Shown here: one piece after another, positions 1 through 5,598 of the stretch
Layout of the letters: each line of letters starts with the position of its first letter
Numbering within the stretch: the first letter of the stretch is position 1
Source of the DNA: Bacteroidota bacterium
Lineage (GTDB): Bacteria; Bacteroidota; Ignavibacteria; Ignavibacteriales; Melioribacteraceae
Assembly: GCA_023381535.1 (NCBI GenBank)
Contig: JAMCSN010000099.1
Coordinates: forward strand, 1 to 7,860
Direction: 5' to 3'
Length of the DNA stretch: 7,860 nt
Notes under the pieces: generated by a model
The model's input: the letters and a program-made list of their open reading frames with translations, nothing else
What the model was told of the DNA's origin: nothing
Databases searched by the model: none
Translations under genes and position numbers: made by a program

Positions 1-140
1 TTTCCATTGAATGAACAAAATAAATATATCTTTCTTATCCCCAAGGCTTGATACACTTTTTCTAGTGTTACTATAAAGTATATGGAAGTAATTCTTGCAT
101 TCGATTTAGTGAAATAAATGATGAATCACCACCGATCATT
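1..140. other. Leading stretch with no supported gene
   Basis: This AT-rich stretch lies downstream of the VOC gene remnant, which ends at 141 on the minus strand. A short frame is open from base 1 to a TGA at 49-51, reading F-P-L-N-E-Q-N-K-Y-I-F-L-I-P-K-A. It could be the end of a plus-strand gene, but 16 codons are too few to judge. A weak dyad, AATGAT (117-122) with ATCATT (135-140), sits next to the VOC stop codon and has no clear T-tract. Nothing else is supported. Confidence 0.4.
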
Positions 141-200
141 CTAATTGCCGTTGTAAGCTTTCTCCAAATCTGCAACAACAAGTTTTTTCATTTTCAGCAT
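141..200 (-). pseudogene. 3' remnant of a VOC/PhnB-like (3-demethylubiquinone-9 3-methyltransferase-domain) gene
   Basis: Read on the minus strand from 200, the sequence encodes MLKMKKLVVADLEKAYNGN followed by TAG at 141-143. From memory of the family, this closely resembles the conserved C-terminal tail of PhnB-like VOC proteins, which typically end in something like 'AMLxMKKxDIAxLExAYxG'. Members are about 150 residues, so only roughly the last 19 codons remain. Upstream of the ATG (bases 201 and above) the match stops: the frame reads L-V-T and then hits a stop (TAG, 212-210). The DNA there instead encodes the recognition helix of the WYL regulator on the other strand. I infer a truncated, non-functional gene remnant. 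VOC proteins of this kind are metal-dependent or orphan fold members of uncertain substrate, often found beside YafY regulators and DinB/YjbR genes. Confidence 0.62.
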
Positions 201-1050
201 AAGAACAGTCTACCGGGATATACAAACTTTGGTAGAAGCCGGAGTGCCGGTCGGTTCTGAAGCAGGCATTGGTTATTATCTTATAGATGGTTACCGTCTC
301 CCTCCTGTAATGTTTTCAAAAGAAGAAGTCACCGCCTTCTTAACAGCTGAAAAGCTAATTGAAAAGTTTACCGATAACTCGATGGATTCAAATTTCAAGT
401 CAGGCATGATGAAAATACGAGCCATTTTAAGAAATTCAGAAAAAGAACTGCTTGAAAGTATTGAAGAGAATATTGAAGTTATCAGAAACAAACCATTTTT
501 AGATAATTCCGGCAATACAAATGGAATTCAAATCCTGATTGAGAGTATATCAGAAAGGAGATCTGTTAATATTCGCTACCACACTTTTTATTCGAACGAA
601 ATTAAAGATAGAACTATTGAACCTATCGGTATCTTTTTTTCCGGTAATTACTGGCATACAATCGCTTTTTGTGAGTTAAGACAGGATTACCGCGATTTTA
701 GATTGGATAGAATATTAAGTATAAGTAAGACCGATAGAATATTTAAAAAAGTACATCCTTCAATTAAAGACTATCTTTATAAAATATCTAAGGAGCAAAA
801 CCTGGAAACTGTTGTTATTCGGGTTGATAAAAATATTGTTCAATATTTAAAAGAGCAAAAATATTATAATGGATTTGTTGATGAACAGGAAATCGGAGAT
901 TTTGTTCAAATGACTTTTTTAACATCATCTCCCAATTATTTTGTACGCTGGTATTTAATGTTTGCTGATAAAGCTGAAATAGTTTCGCCCGAACCATTAA
1001 AAATAATGTTACGTGAAAAATTACTTGAAATAAACCGAAGCAATTTTTAA
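196..1050 (+). pseudogene. 5'-truncated YafY-family WYL-domain transcriptional regulator
   Basis: The frame carries most of a YafY/DeoR-type regulator. From 196 it reads S-I-R-T-V-Y-R-D-I-Q-T-L, the recognition helix of the N-terminal helix-turn-helix. Next come E-A-G-V-P-V and G-Y-R-L-P-P-V-M-F, the usual link to the ligand domain. The WYL domain contains Y-W-H (649-657) in place of the canonical W-Y-L, then the F-R-L-D-R-I segment. A WCX-type C-terminal domain ends in Y-F-V-R-W-Y-L-M-F-A-D-K-A-E. Intact relatives start about 35-40 residues earlier with the first part of the HTH. Here the frame upstream of 196 is not HTH-like and meets a TAA at 154-156. The TTG at 229 is the leucine of the conserved Q-T-L and is unlikely to be a true start; the first downstream ATG is at 310. 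I therefore call it broken: DNA binding should be lost, although an effector domain could still be made. An intact relative would be expected to control the neighbouring genes. Confidence 0.75.
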
Positions 1051-1084
1051 AAAGTAAAATTTTTAAATTTCATAAAAATGATGC

Positions 1085-1119
1085 TGACATACAGTTGTCA
1101 AAGTCTGATATTATCTTTG
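1085..1119 (+). promoter_or_regulatory. Possible operator/promoter upstream of the DinB-family gene
   Basis: A perfect 5-bp dyad, TGACA (1085-1089) and TGTCA (1096-1100) separated by 6 bp, lies in the 106-bp gap before the DinB gene. Just downstream, TATCTTTG (1112-1119) fits the TAnnTTTG -7 element known from Bacteroidetes, 37 nt before the start codon. No matching -33 TTTG was found at normal spacing. The dyad could be a regulator site, perhaps for the neighbouring WYL regulator family, but this is speculative. Confidence 0.25.
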
Positions 1120-1156
1120 TTAAGAAGTTTTTTTCCTAAATCAAAAAGGAGCTATT

Positions 1157-1654
1157 ATGTCATTAATAAAAATTTTCTCGAAGGAATTAGAACAGGAATC
1201 AGTATCAACCCGGAAAATGCTTAAAATAGTGCCGGATGATAAGTATGATTGGAGACCCCATCCGAAAAGCATGACGATAAGGGCGTTGACAACTCATATT
1301 GCTGAAATCCCGGGCTGGATAGAACATGGCATTACTAATGATGGATTAGATTTTGCCGCAACTCCCTATAATCCAAAAGTTATTAATAACACAAAAGACT
1401 TATTGGAATTATTTGAAGAATCTGTTGCTAAAAGTAAAGCTCAGTTAATTGAGGAAAAAAACTTCTTAACAAACGGAAGATGGGTTATGAGAAATGGTGA
1501 TGCTGTACTTTTGAATCTTTCAAAGGCAGAAGTTATCCGGCATTCTTTGAGTCAGTTGATTCACCACAGAGCCCAGTTAGGCGTTTATCTACGGTTGCTC
1601 GATATCCCGATCCCCGGGGTTTATGGACCAAGCGCTGATGAAATGAACCATTGA
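1157..1654 (+). CDS. DinB-family protein
   Basis: This 165-residue protein has the size and layout of the DinB/YfiT-like four-helix bundle family, small proteins that usually bind a divalent metal through three histidines. Visible signatures are the N-terminal L-x-x-E-x-x-x-T-R-K helix, W-R-P-H-P-K-S-M-T near residues 32-40, T-T-H-I-A with candidate ligand H47, and H129...Q-L-I-H-H-R-A-Q-L-G-V-Y-L-R (129-146), with H136 or H137 as further candidate ligands. The 'HHRxQLxVYLR' block is the family hallmark. The ATG at 1157 is preceded by AGGAG (1147-1151) at 5-nt spacing, which fixes the start. A 6-bp stem, GAACCA/TGGTTC (1645-1661), overlaps its stop codon. The YjbR-family gene follows after 66 bp in the same direction, so the two may be cotranscribed. 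The substrate is unknown: some relatives are thiol-dependent transferases, others are linked to DNA damage. Family assignment is firm, function is not. Confidence 0.9.
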   Translation: MSLIKIFSKELEQESVSTRKMLKIVPDDKYDWRPHPKSMTIRALTTHIAEIPGWIEHGITNDGLDFAATPYNPKVINNTKDLLELFEESVAKSKAQLIEEKNFLTNGRWVMRNGDAVLLNLSKAEVIRHSLSQLIHHRAQLGVYLRLLDIPIPGVYGPSADEMNH

Positions 1655-1720
1655 TTGGTTCTTCCAGTGTTATAATTTCATATAAACTCGGAACAGTAAA
1701 AAGGTAAATGAAAGTTAAGT

Positions 1721-2047
1721 ATGATTAACATAGATGTTTTACGTCAGTTAGCATTGTCGTTCCCGGATGCAACCGAGGCACCTCACTTCGATAAAATATC
1801 TTTCAGAGTGAAAAAGAAAATATTTGCGACTCTCGACGAAAACACCGGTCAAGCTTCGCTGAAATTAACCCCGCTTGATCAGTCTGTCTTTTGTGCTTTT
1901 GATAATTCAATTGTGTATCCGGCTAACGGTGCATGGGGTACACATGGCTGGACTATCTTTGAATTAAATAAAGTTAACAAGGGAATGATTAGGGATGCGC
2001 TTAAAATTGCTTACCGCGGAGTTGCATCAAAAAAAAGTAATTCTTAA
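1721..2047 (+). CDS. MmcQ/YjbR-family protein
   Basis: This 108-residue protein matches the MmcQ/YjbR (CyaY-like fold) family, normally about 110-120 residues. It has the N-terminal L-A-L-S-F-P-D-A-T-E-A-P-H-F block (residues about 10-23), F-R-V-K-K-K-I-F-A-T-L next, a lysine-containing strand (S-L-K-L-T-P), and the late W-G-T-H-G-W-T...A-Y-R-G-V-A segment. Members are proposed to bind DNA from their fold and similarity to a domain next to helix-turn-helix modules, but their physiological role is unproven. The ATG at 1721 gives the expected N-terminus. The Shine-Dalgarno is poor (AAAG around 1711, or AAAGG at 1700-1704, which is too far). An ATG at 1708 is in another frame and stops within seven codons. 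It follows the DinB gene by 66 bp and is followed by a strong stem-loop. Such genes often travel with DinB, VOC and YafY-type regulator genes, as here. Confidence 0.88.
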   Translation: MINIDVLRQLALSFPDATEAPHFDKISFRVKKKIFATLDENTGQASLKLTPLDQSVFCAFDNSIVYPANGAWGTHGWTIFELNKVNKGMIRDALKIAYRGVASKKSNS

Positions 2048-2060
2048 TCCGTATTAATTA

Positions 2061-2110
2061 ATTGGCAGAAAGTGAAAAAGTCTGTCACAATCTTTTTCAC
2101 TTCCGCCAAT
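2061..2110. terminator. Stem-loop between convergent genes, probable bidirectional terminator
   Basis: ATTGGC (2061-2066) pairs with GCCAAT (2105-2110). After a small internal loop, AAGTGAAAAAG (2070-2080) pairs with CTTTTTCACTT (2092-2102), leaving an 11-nt loop. This gives about 17 paired bases. It lies between the YjbR stop at 2047 and the stop of the minus-strand membrane gene at 2141, the usual place for a shared terminator. There is no clean T-run after the stem in either direction, so the efficiency of intrinsic termination is uncertain. Confidence 0.55.
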
Positions 2111-2140
2111 ATTAAAAATACTGCCTGTTCCTGCTAATGT

Positions 2141-2707
2141 TCAATCCCTCACAAGTTTAATATCAAAACGGCTGCTTTTAATTGAAATAAAACAGAAAAC
2201 TATGCCGAACAAAATCTGAAAGAATGATGCGATATAGAATTGCGTTATACCATTCATTAGATCAGTGATAACAATCAGAACCTTGAGAACGTTTATCAGT
2301 TCGTATGTCGAAAGCAGAACAAGAAAACCGCTCAAAAGCTGTCTGCTGCTTAGTTGGTCAATTAATCTTGAAATAATCATCATGAAAATAATTAAATGAC
2401 CAATTGAACCGGTAAGATGAAGCGCGTTATTGCTCTCTTTTATGAACCAGACAAAGATTAATAAGAAAATGAGGGCAAAAGGAAGCCATAATAATTTTTT
2501 AGGACGCAGTGAACCAATCTGCATTAACATTAAAAATGGTGCAGTAAATGGAGCAGTTAATCTCAAAACAAATCCCAAAAGCAGCACAACCGGATCAGCA
2601 ACAGCAAGAACGAGAAAAAAATAAAAGTAATCTGTTTTATATTGCTTTATCGCCGGAAATAGCCAAACGATTATGGATATTATGCTTATTACTTTTGCAA
2701 CTATCAT
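2141..2707 (-). CDS. Multi-pass membrane protein, family not recognised
   Basis: The 188-residue product is dominated by hydrophobic helices, roughly at residues 4-20, 27-49, 52-66, 70-90, 98-116, 122-147 and 154-177, suggesting six or seven inner-membrane segments. Short polar connectors contain K-Q-Y-K-T-D, R-P-K-K and S-S-R-Q-L, and the tail is basic (I-K-S-S-R-F-D-I-K-L-V-R-D). No catalytic or transport motif is visible. The start ATG at 2707 lacks a good Shine-Dalgarno but lies only 10 nt after the stop of the secreted-protein gene, so translation may be coupled and the two probably form one transcript. The layout resembles membrane sensor or anchor modules found near two-component genes, but I see no similarity strong enough to name a family. 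The gene ends 30 bp from the stem-loop shared with the convergent YjbR gene. Confidence 0.75.
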   Translation of the reverse strand: MIVAKVISIISIIVWLFPAIKQYKTDYFYFFLVLAVADPVVLLLGFVLRLTAPFTAPFLMLMQIGSLRPKKLLWLPFALIFLLIFVWFIKESNNALHLTGSIGHLIIFMMIISRLIDQLSSRQLLSGFLVLLSTYELINVLKVLIVITDLMNGITQFYIASFFQILFGIVFCFISIKSSRFDIKLVRD

Positions 2708-2717
2708 TTTACAAAAA

Positions 2718-3158
2718 TTAAAAACACCATGGCGGACAGTCTACGCTATATTCGAGCGTGCTCATGCCGTGTGTTACGGTTAAATGTTTTTTCCTAAGTT
2801 CGACTTTAATTGTTGTGTCCTTACTCGCTTTTAATAATTCTACAACCTTTGATTTGCTAAATACGTGAAAAACTGTTGTAGAGTCAACAGTTGTTTTCGC
2901 GGGATACAAAACCTTCCGCTTATCACCTAAAATGTAGAGTTGTTTTTTCAGAATGTTTAGCATTACCGTATTCGAGCTTCCGCCGATAATCTGTGTGAAC
3001 TCTTTTACGCTCATTTTGGATGAAACAAGAACACTGCCAAATAAACGGTCGGCTTTGGATTTTTTAAGGACTTTTCCATATGGCTGGGCTGATAAAGAAC
3101 CAACTGCGCCAAGTAGAAAGAAACAAATAAATACAACGGTGGGAACAACTTTTTTCAT
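2718..3158 (-). CDS. Small secreted protein with C-terminal CPPWC motif, family not recognised
   Basis: The start is placed at the ATG at 3158 (M-K-K-V-V-P-T), not the upstream in-frame ATG at 3173, because GGAGG (forward strand 3164-3168) stands 5 nt before 3158. That gives 146 residues with a clear signal peptide: basic M-K-K, a hydrophobic core V-F-I-C-F-F-L-L-G-A-V-G, and a likely signal peptidase I site after L-S-A before Q-P-Y-G. The product should be periplasmic or exported; no lipobox cysteine is seen. The mature part is lysine-rich and alternates short beta-like strands. It ends in V-D-C-P-P-W-C-F, with two cysteines (C141 and C145) three residues apart that could form a disulfide or bind metal. 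I do not recognise the family. The membrane-protein gene follows after 10 nt. The response regulator gene lies about 160 bp upstream on the same strand, making this a plausible target of that regulator, by inference only. Confidence 0.75.
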   Translation of the reverse strand: MKKVVPTVVFICFFLLGAVGSLSAQPYGKVLKKSKADRLFGSVLVSSKMSVKEFTQIIGGSSNTVMLNILKKQLYILGDKRKVLYPAKTTVDSTTVFHVFSKSKVVELLKASKDTTIKVELRKKHLTVTHGMSTLEYSVDCPPWCF

Positions 3159-3174
3159 GCACGCCTCCGGCACT

Positions 3175-3243
3175 AAAATGATTTCAAAATTAACTTACTT
3201 AAAATCTATTTATGGAAACACAGTACAATTACGAAATCATTTT
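3175..3243. repeat. 11-bp inverted repeat flanking a candidate promoter
   Basis: AAAATGATTTC (3175-3185) and GAAATCATTTT (3233-3243) are perfect inverted copies separated by 47 bp. They lie between the response regulator stop (3317) and the secreted-protein start (3158). On the minus strand TAATTTTG (complement of 3185-3192) fits the Bacteroidetes TAnnTTTG -7 element and overlaps the proximal arm. The arms could be two regulator half-sites or the base of an RNA stem. In AT-rich DNA a match this long could still be chance. Confidence 0.35.
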
Positions 3244-3316
3244 TCATTTCCCCCTTATATTTTCGGAGAATCAAAGAAATAGTTTAGTGGTAAAAGCTAA
3301 TGGGCGTTGCAGTAAT

Positions 3317-3988
3317 TCACCAGGCTTTATCCTTTTGAGCGTAAATAAAATCTAATGCAAACCGGATTAACTTAGGGAGAGTTTCAATCCCCATTTTCGA
3401 CATAATGACCGAGCGATAAGAATCTACCGTCTCCTTACTAATCTGCAGTTTATCCGCAATTTCATTGCTTGAAAATCCTTGTCCGATATACGTTAACATT
3501 TCTTTTTCTCTTCTTGTCAAACCGGAGAATTCCGAATCGTGCCGTAAAGTTTCGATAGCGTCATATTTCTTTTTTAACAACTTCAAATCCTCTTCCGTTT
3601 TACCAATAAAGTACTTCTTACCGGAAGCAACAGCTCTAATGGAATCTATCAGTTCGTCTTTCAATACTATTTTAGGAATTAATCCTACCGCACCGATCTT
3701 GTAAGCATTGTAGATATAATCGTCGGTGTTATGGATAGTTAAAAAAATGATTTTTGCTTTGTTATCTTTAGTCAGAATTCTGTTGGCGGCGGTAAGTCCG
3801 TCCATGCGCGGCATTTCAATGTCGCACAAAACAACATCGGGTTTGAAATCAAAATATTTATTGATCATAGTCTGTCCGTCTTCAGCTTCGGCAACCACAC
3901 TAATGTCGTCGCATTGTGAGAGAAGATTTTCTATTCCCTGTCGGACTAAATTATGATCTTCGGTAATCAGCAAGCGAATTTTCTTCAT
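3317..3988 (-). CDS. NarL/FixJ-type response regulator (REC plus LuxR HTH)
   Basis: The 223-residue protein has a typical two-domain response regulator layout. The receiver domain (about 3-120) shows the acidic pair E10-D11, the phospho-acceptor D56 in L-C-D-I-E-M-P, T84 in F-L-T-I-H, and K106 in G-L-I-P-K, so all the phosphorylation-switch residues are present. The C-terminal LuxR-type HTH (about 156-215) contains L-T-R-R-E-K-E-M-L, G-x-S-S-N-E-I-A-D-K-L and S-K-E-T-V-D-S-Y-R-S. Phosphorylation should enable dimerisation and binding to inverted repeats as a transcription regulator in the cytoplasm. The start ATG lies 2 nt after the stop of the HisKA_3 kinase gene. That arrangement, together with the matching NarL-class domain types, makes the two a cognate pair. 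No strong Shine-Dalgarno is seen, so coupled translation is likely. Targets are unknown; candidates are its own operon, the secreted/membrane gene pair downstream, or the divergent heme kinase. Confidence 0.94.
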   Translation of the reverse strand: MKKIRLLITEDHNLVRQGIENLLSQCDDISVVAEAEDGQTMINKYFDFKPDVVLCDIEMPRMDGLTAANRILTKDNKAKIIFLTIHNTDDYIYNAYKIGAVGLIPKIVLKDELIDSIRAVASGKKYFIGKTEEDLKLLKKKYDAIETLRHDSEFSGLTRREKEMLTYIGQGFSSNEIADKLQISKETVDSYRSVIMSKMGIETLPKLIRFALDFIYAQKDKAW

Positions 3989-3990
3989 TT

Positions 3991-5130
3991 CTATACTTTT
4001 GGAATTTTAACAAATATACTGGTTCCTTCATTCGGATTAGAATCAATTTCAATTGTTCCGTGAAAAACATCCAGCCGTTCTTTGATATTAAACAAACCTA
4101 TTCCGAAGTTCCTGAGGTCTTTCGACGAGAAATATTCTTGCGGTATGCCTTTCCCATTATCATTAACAAATATATCGATGCATTCTTCACTGTTAACAAG
4201 TTCTACGGAAAATTCGGTTGCCCCGGAATGTTTGAGAATATTGCTAAGTCCTTCTTGAATAATTTTATAAATACTCGTGTCCAAATCCTCACCGAATCTC
4301 TCCTCTTCTCCATAGTAGATGAAAGCGCCTTTTATTGATGAGCTCTCATTTATTTTTTGAACCAGTACTTCAACGGCGAACTTCAAGCCCATTTGCTCGA
4401 TGTCTGTCGGTCTTATGGAATGAGAAAGATCGCGTATTCTGTTGTATAGTTCGTCAAGATCACTTTTAAAGTTATTCGGTGTTCCGGTTGGAACTGTGTG
4501 ATCCAATTTCATTTTCAGCAGGATTAATTTCTGGCATATATCGTCATGCAATTCCGAAGATATATATTTTTTTTCTTTTTCAAATTTACTTTCAAGTGTA
4601 TGGGCGAGTGTTTTCAATTTGTTCTTGTAGTCCTCCAACTCAAACTCATAATCTTTTAGCTTGGATATGTCGTGGAAATAAATATTGGCAAAATTAAAAG
4701 CGCTGTTTCCTTTTATTATAACAGTGAAGATGTTGCCGTTAATGGTCTCGATAGAAGATTTTTGTTCATCATTTTCAATTAGAAGCTTGTAGTCGATATC
4801 CAAATTTTTAATACAATCGGTTATTCTTGTTCGCTGCAACTCGACATTATGAAACAGTCTTCGTGAAGCGTCGTTGGTTTGAATTATCTTACCTTGCGGA
4901 TTGATCCTTAGTAAAGGATCCGGGTCCAGTTCCGCGAACAACGCCATAAGTCTGGTTTGTTTGAGAACCAACGCTTCTTTTTCGTGAATAAATTTTATTC
5001 TCTGAGGAAAGATTACTTTTAGGAAGATCAGCACAATTATGAAAACAGCAATAATGCTGAATAGTAGAGAATATATTATGGGTCCGCCGAAAGAAAAAAA
5101 TTGATTTACAAACTGATCAATACTATTCAT
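3991..5130 (-). CDS. Sensor histidine kinase, HisKA_3 (NarX/DesK-like) class with PAS domain
   Basis: This 379-residue kinase has one N-terminal membrane segment (about residues 16-41), a linker helix, a PAS domain (about 58-158, starting A-L-F-A-E-L-D-P-D-P-L-L-R-I-N) and a coiled coil (about 160-188). The HisKA_3 dimerisation helix follows, with the phospho-acceptor H195 in S-E-L-H-D-D-I-C-Q-K. The HATPase_c domain shows the N box I-I-Q-E-G-L-S-N-I-L-K-H (N297), the D box N-D-N-G-K-G-I-P (D324) and the G box N-F-G-I-G-L-F-N-I-K-E-R-L. All catalytic elements look intact. Only about 15 residues precede the membrane helix, so there is no extracellular sensor domain; the signal is probably read by the cytoplasmic PAS or through the membrane. 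A-A-G-G directly before the ATG (complement of 5132-5135) is too close to be an ideal ribosome site, but no better in-frame start exists. It should phosphorylate the response regulator encoded 2 nt downstream. Confidence 0.94.
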   Translation of the reverse strand: MNSIDQFVNQFFSFGGPIIYSLLFSIIAVFIIVLIFLKVIFPQRIKFIHEKEALVLKQTRLMALFAELDPDPLLRINPQGKIIQTNDASRRLFHNVELQRTRITDCIKNLDIDYKLLIENDEQKSSIETINGNIFTVIIKGNSAFNFANIYFHDISKLKDYEFELEDYKNKLKTLAHTLESKFEKEKKYISSELHDDICQKLILLKMKLDHTVPTGTPNNFKSDLDELYNRIRDLSHSIRPTDIEQMGLKFAVEVLVQKINESSSIKGAFIYYGEEERFGEDLDTSIYKIIQEGLSNILKHSGATEFSVELVNSEECIDIFVNDNGKGIPQEYFSSKDLRNFGIGLFNIKERLDVFHGTIEIDSNPNEGTSIFVKIPKV

Positions 5131-5247
5131 ACCTTAGAATCTCAGTGAAGATTTATTTACGGTGATTGTACTGAGTTACAAAATACAGAAATAATTTATG
5201 CTAAGGTGATAACCTTCAGCAAAAACTTGAGAAGAATAAACTCACAG

Positions 5248-5277
5248 ATTATAAATAAGCCCAAAAACGTTCGTAAA
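5248..5277 (-). promoter_or_regulatory. Candidate sigma70-like promoter for the two-component operon
   Basis: On the minus strand a perfect TATAAT (complement of 5248-5253) stands 18 bp downstream of TTTACG (complement of 5272-5277), which matches TTGACA at four of six positions. Transcription would begin near 5241 and leave a leader of about 110 nt before the kinase start at 5130. In such AT-rich DNA the match could be chance. Confidence 0.3.
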
Positions 5278-5539
5278 ATATGATATTTAATGAAATATTT
5301 CCCAGACGATAAGAATATCCCTAATTTCTATGTAATTATAATCGATAATTTAGTATGTTCTATGGAAATAATTTGGTAATCCACTTAAAGAGAAAAAGTT
5401 GGGGCTGTTAGTTTCTATTTGCACATGGCTTGGGTCGATTCAGGAAATGAATCAAACGGATTCTCATAAATTTGTCATCACTTCATACAGATACTCTCGT
5501 TCGTATCATCAATCTTACCCGGCTATTTCTCCGAAATTG

Positions 5540-5576
5540 AATTATCAGTTGTTGTCTTCGACGACAGAAGATAATT
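5540..5576 (+). promoter_or_regulatory. Hairpin just upstream of the heme sensor kinase
   Basis: AATTATC (5540-5546) pairs with GATAATT (5570-5576). Inside a 3x3 internal loop, TGTTGTC (5550-5556) pairs with GACGACA (5560-5566, one G-T pair) around a TTC loop. The 14-bp structure ends 22 nt before the kinase ATG and close to its AAGGA (5592-5596). It could modulate translation or mRNA stability; alternatively it is a terminator-like element without a T-run. Confidence 0.4.
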
Positions 5577-5598
5577 ATTGCTTCATGACGTAAGGATT

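Larger units (their letters stand above)
5131..5598. other. 468-bp divergent intergenic region, no supported gene
   Basis: This region separates the minus-strand two-component operon from the plus-strand heme kinase. It holds a small stem with one bulge and a GATA loop (5200-5220), a dyad AATTAT-ATCG-ATAATT (5335-5350), and a plus-strand TATAAT (5337-5342) without a convincing -35. It also contains a minus-strand candidate promoter and a good hairpin at 5540-5576, listed separately. The one open frame of note (TTG 5399 to 5593) has no family resemblance and no good ribosome site. Confidence 0.6.

Noticed and set aside
1..51. Possible C-terminal end of a plus-strand gene
   Set aside because: Only 16 codons are visible and no motif is recognisable, so coding cannot be separated from chance.
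229..231. TTG as the natural start of the WYL regulator
   Set aside because: It is the leucine codon of the conserved R-D-I-Q-T-L helix; the in-frame similarity to the family continues upstream to 196, so it is an internal codon of a truncated gene.
1645..1661. 6-bp stem over the DinB stop codon as a terminator
   Set aside because: The stem is short, has no T-run, and is followed by a same-strand gene after 66 bp.
3159..3173. Upstream ATG at 3173 as start of the secreted protein
   Set aside because: It would place five extra codons, containing the Shine-Dalgarno itself, before the basic M-K-K of the signal peptide.
2953..3282. Plus-strand 109-codon frame opposite the secreted protein
   Set aside because: The minus-strand gene has a signal peptide and a GGAGG ribosome site at ideal spacing, whereas this frame has neither.
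3465..4697. Plus-strand open frames opposite the kinase and response regulator
   Set aside because: They are antisense to well-supported two-component genes and show no motifs of their own.
5399..5593. 64-codon plus-strand open frame in the divergent intergenic region
   Set aside because: It starts with TTG, has no clear ribosome site, shows no recognisable family or coding character, and its end overlaps the hairpin before the kinase.
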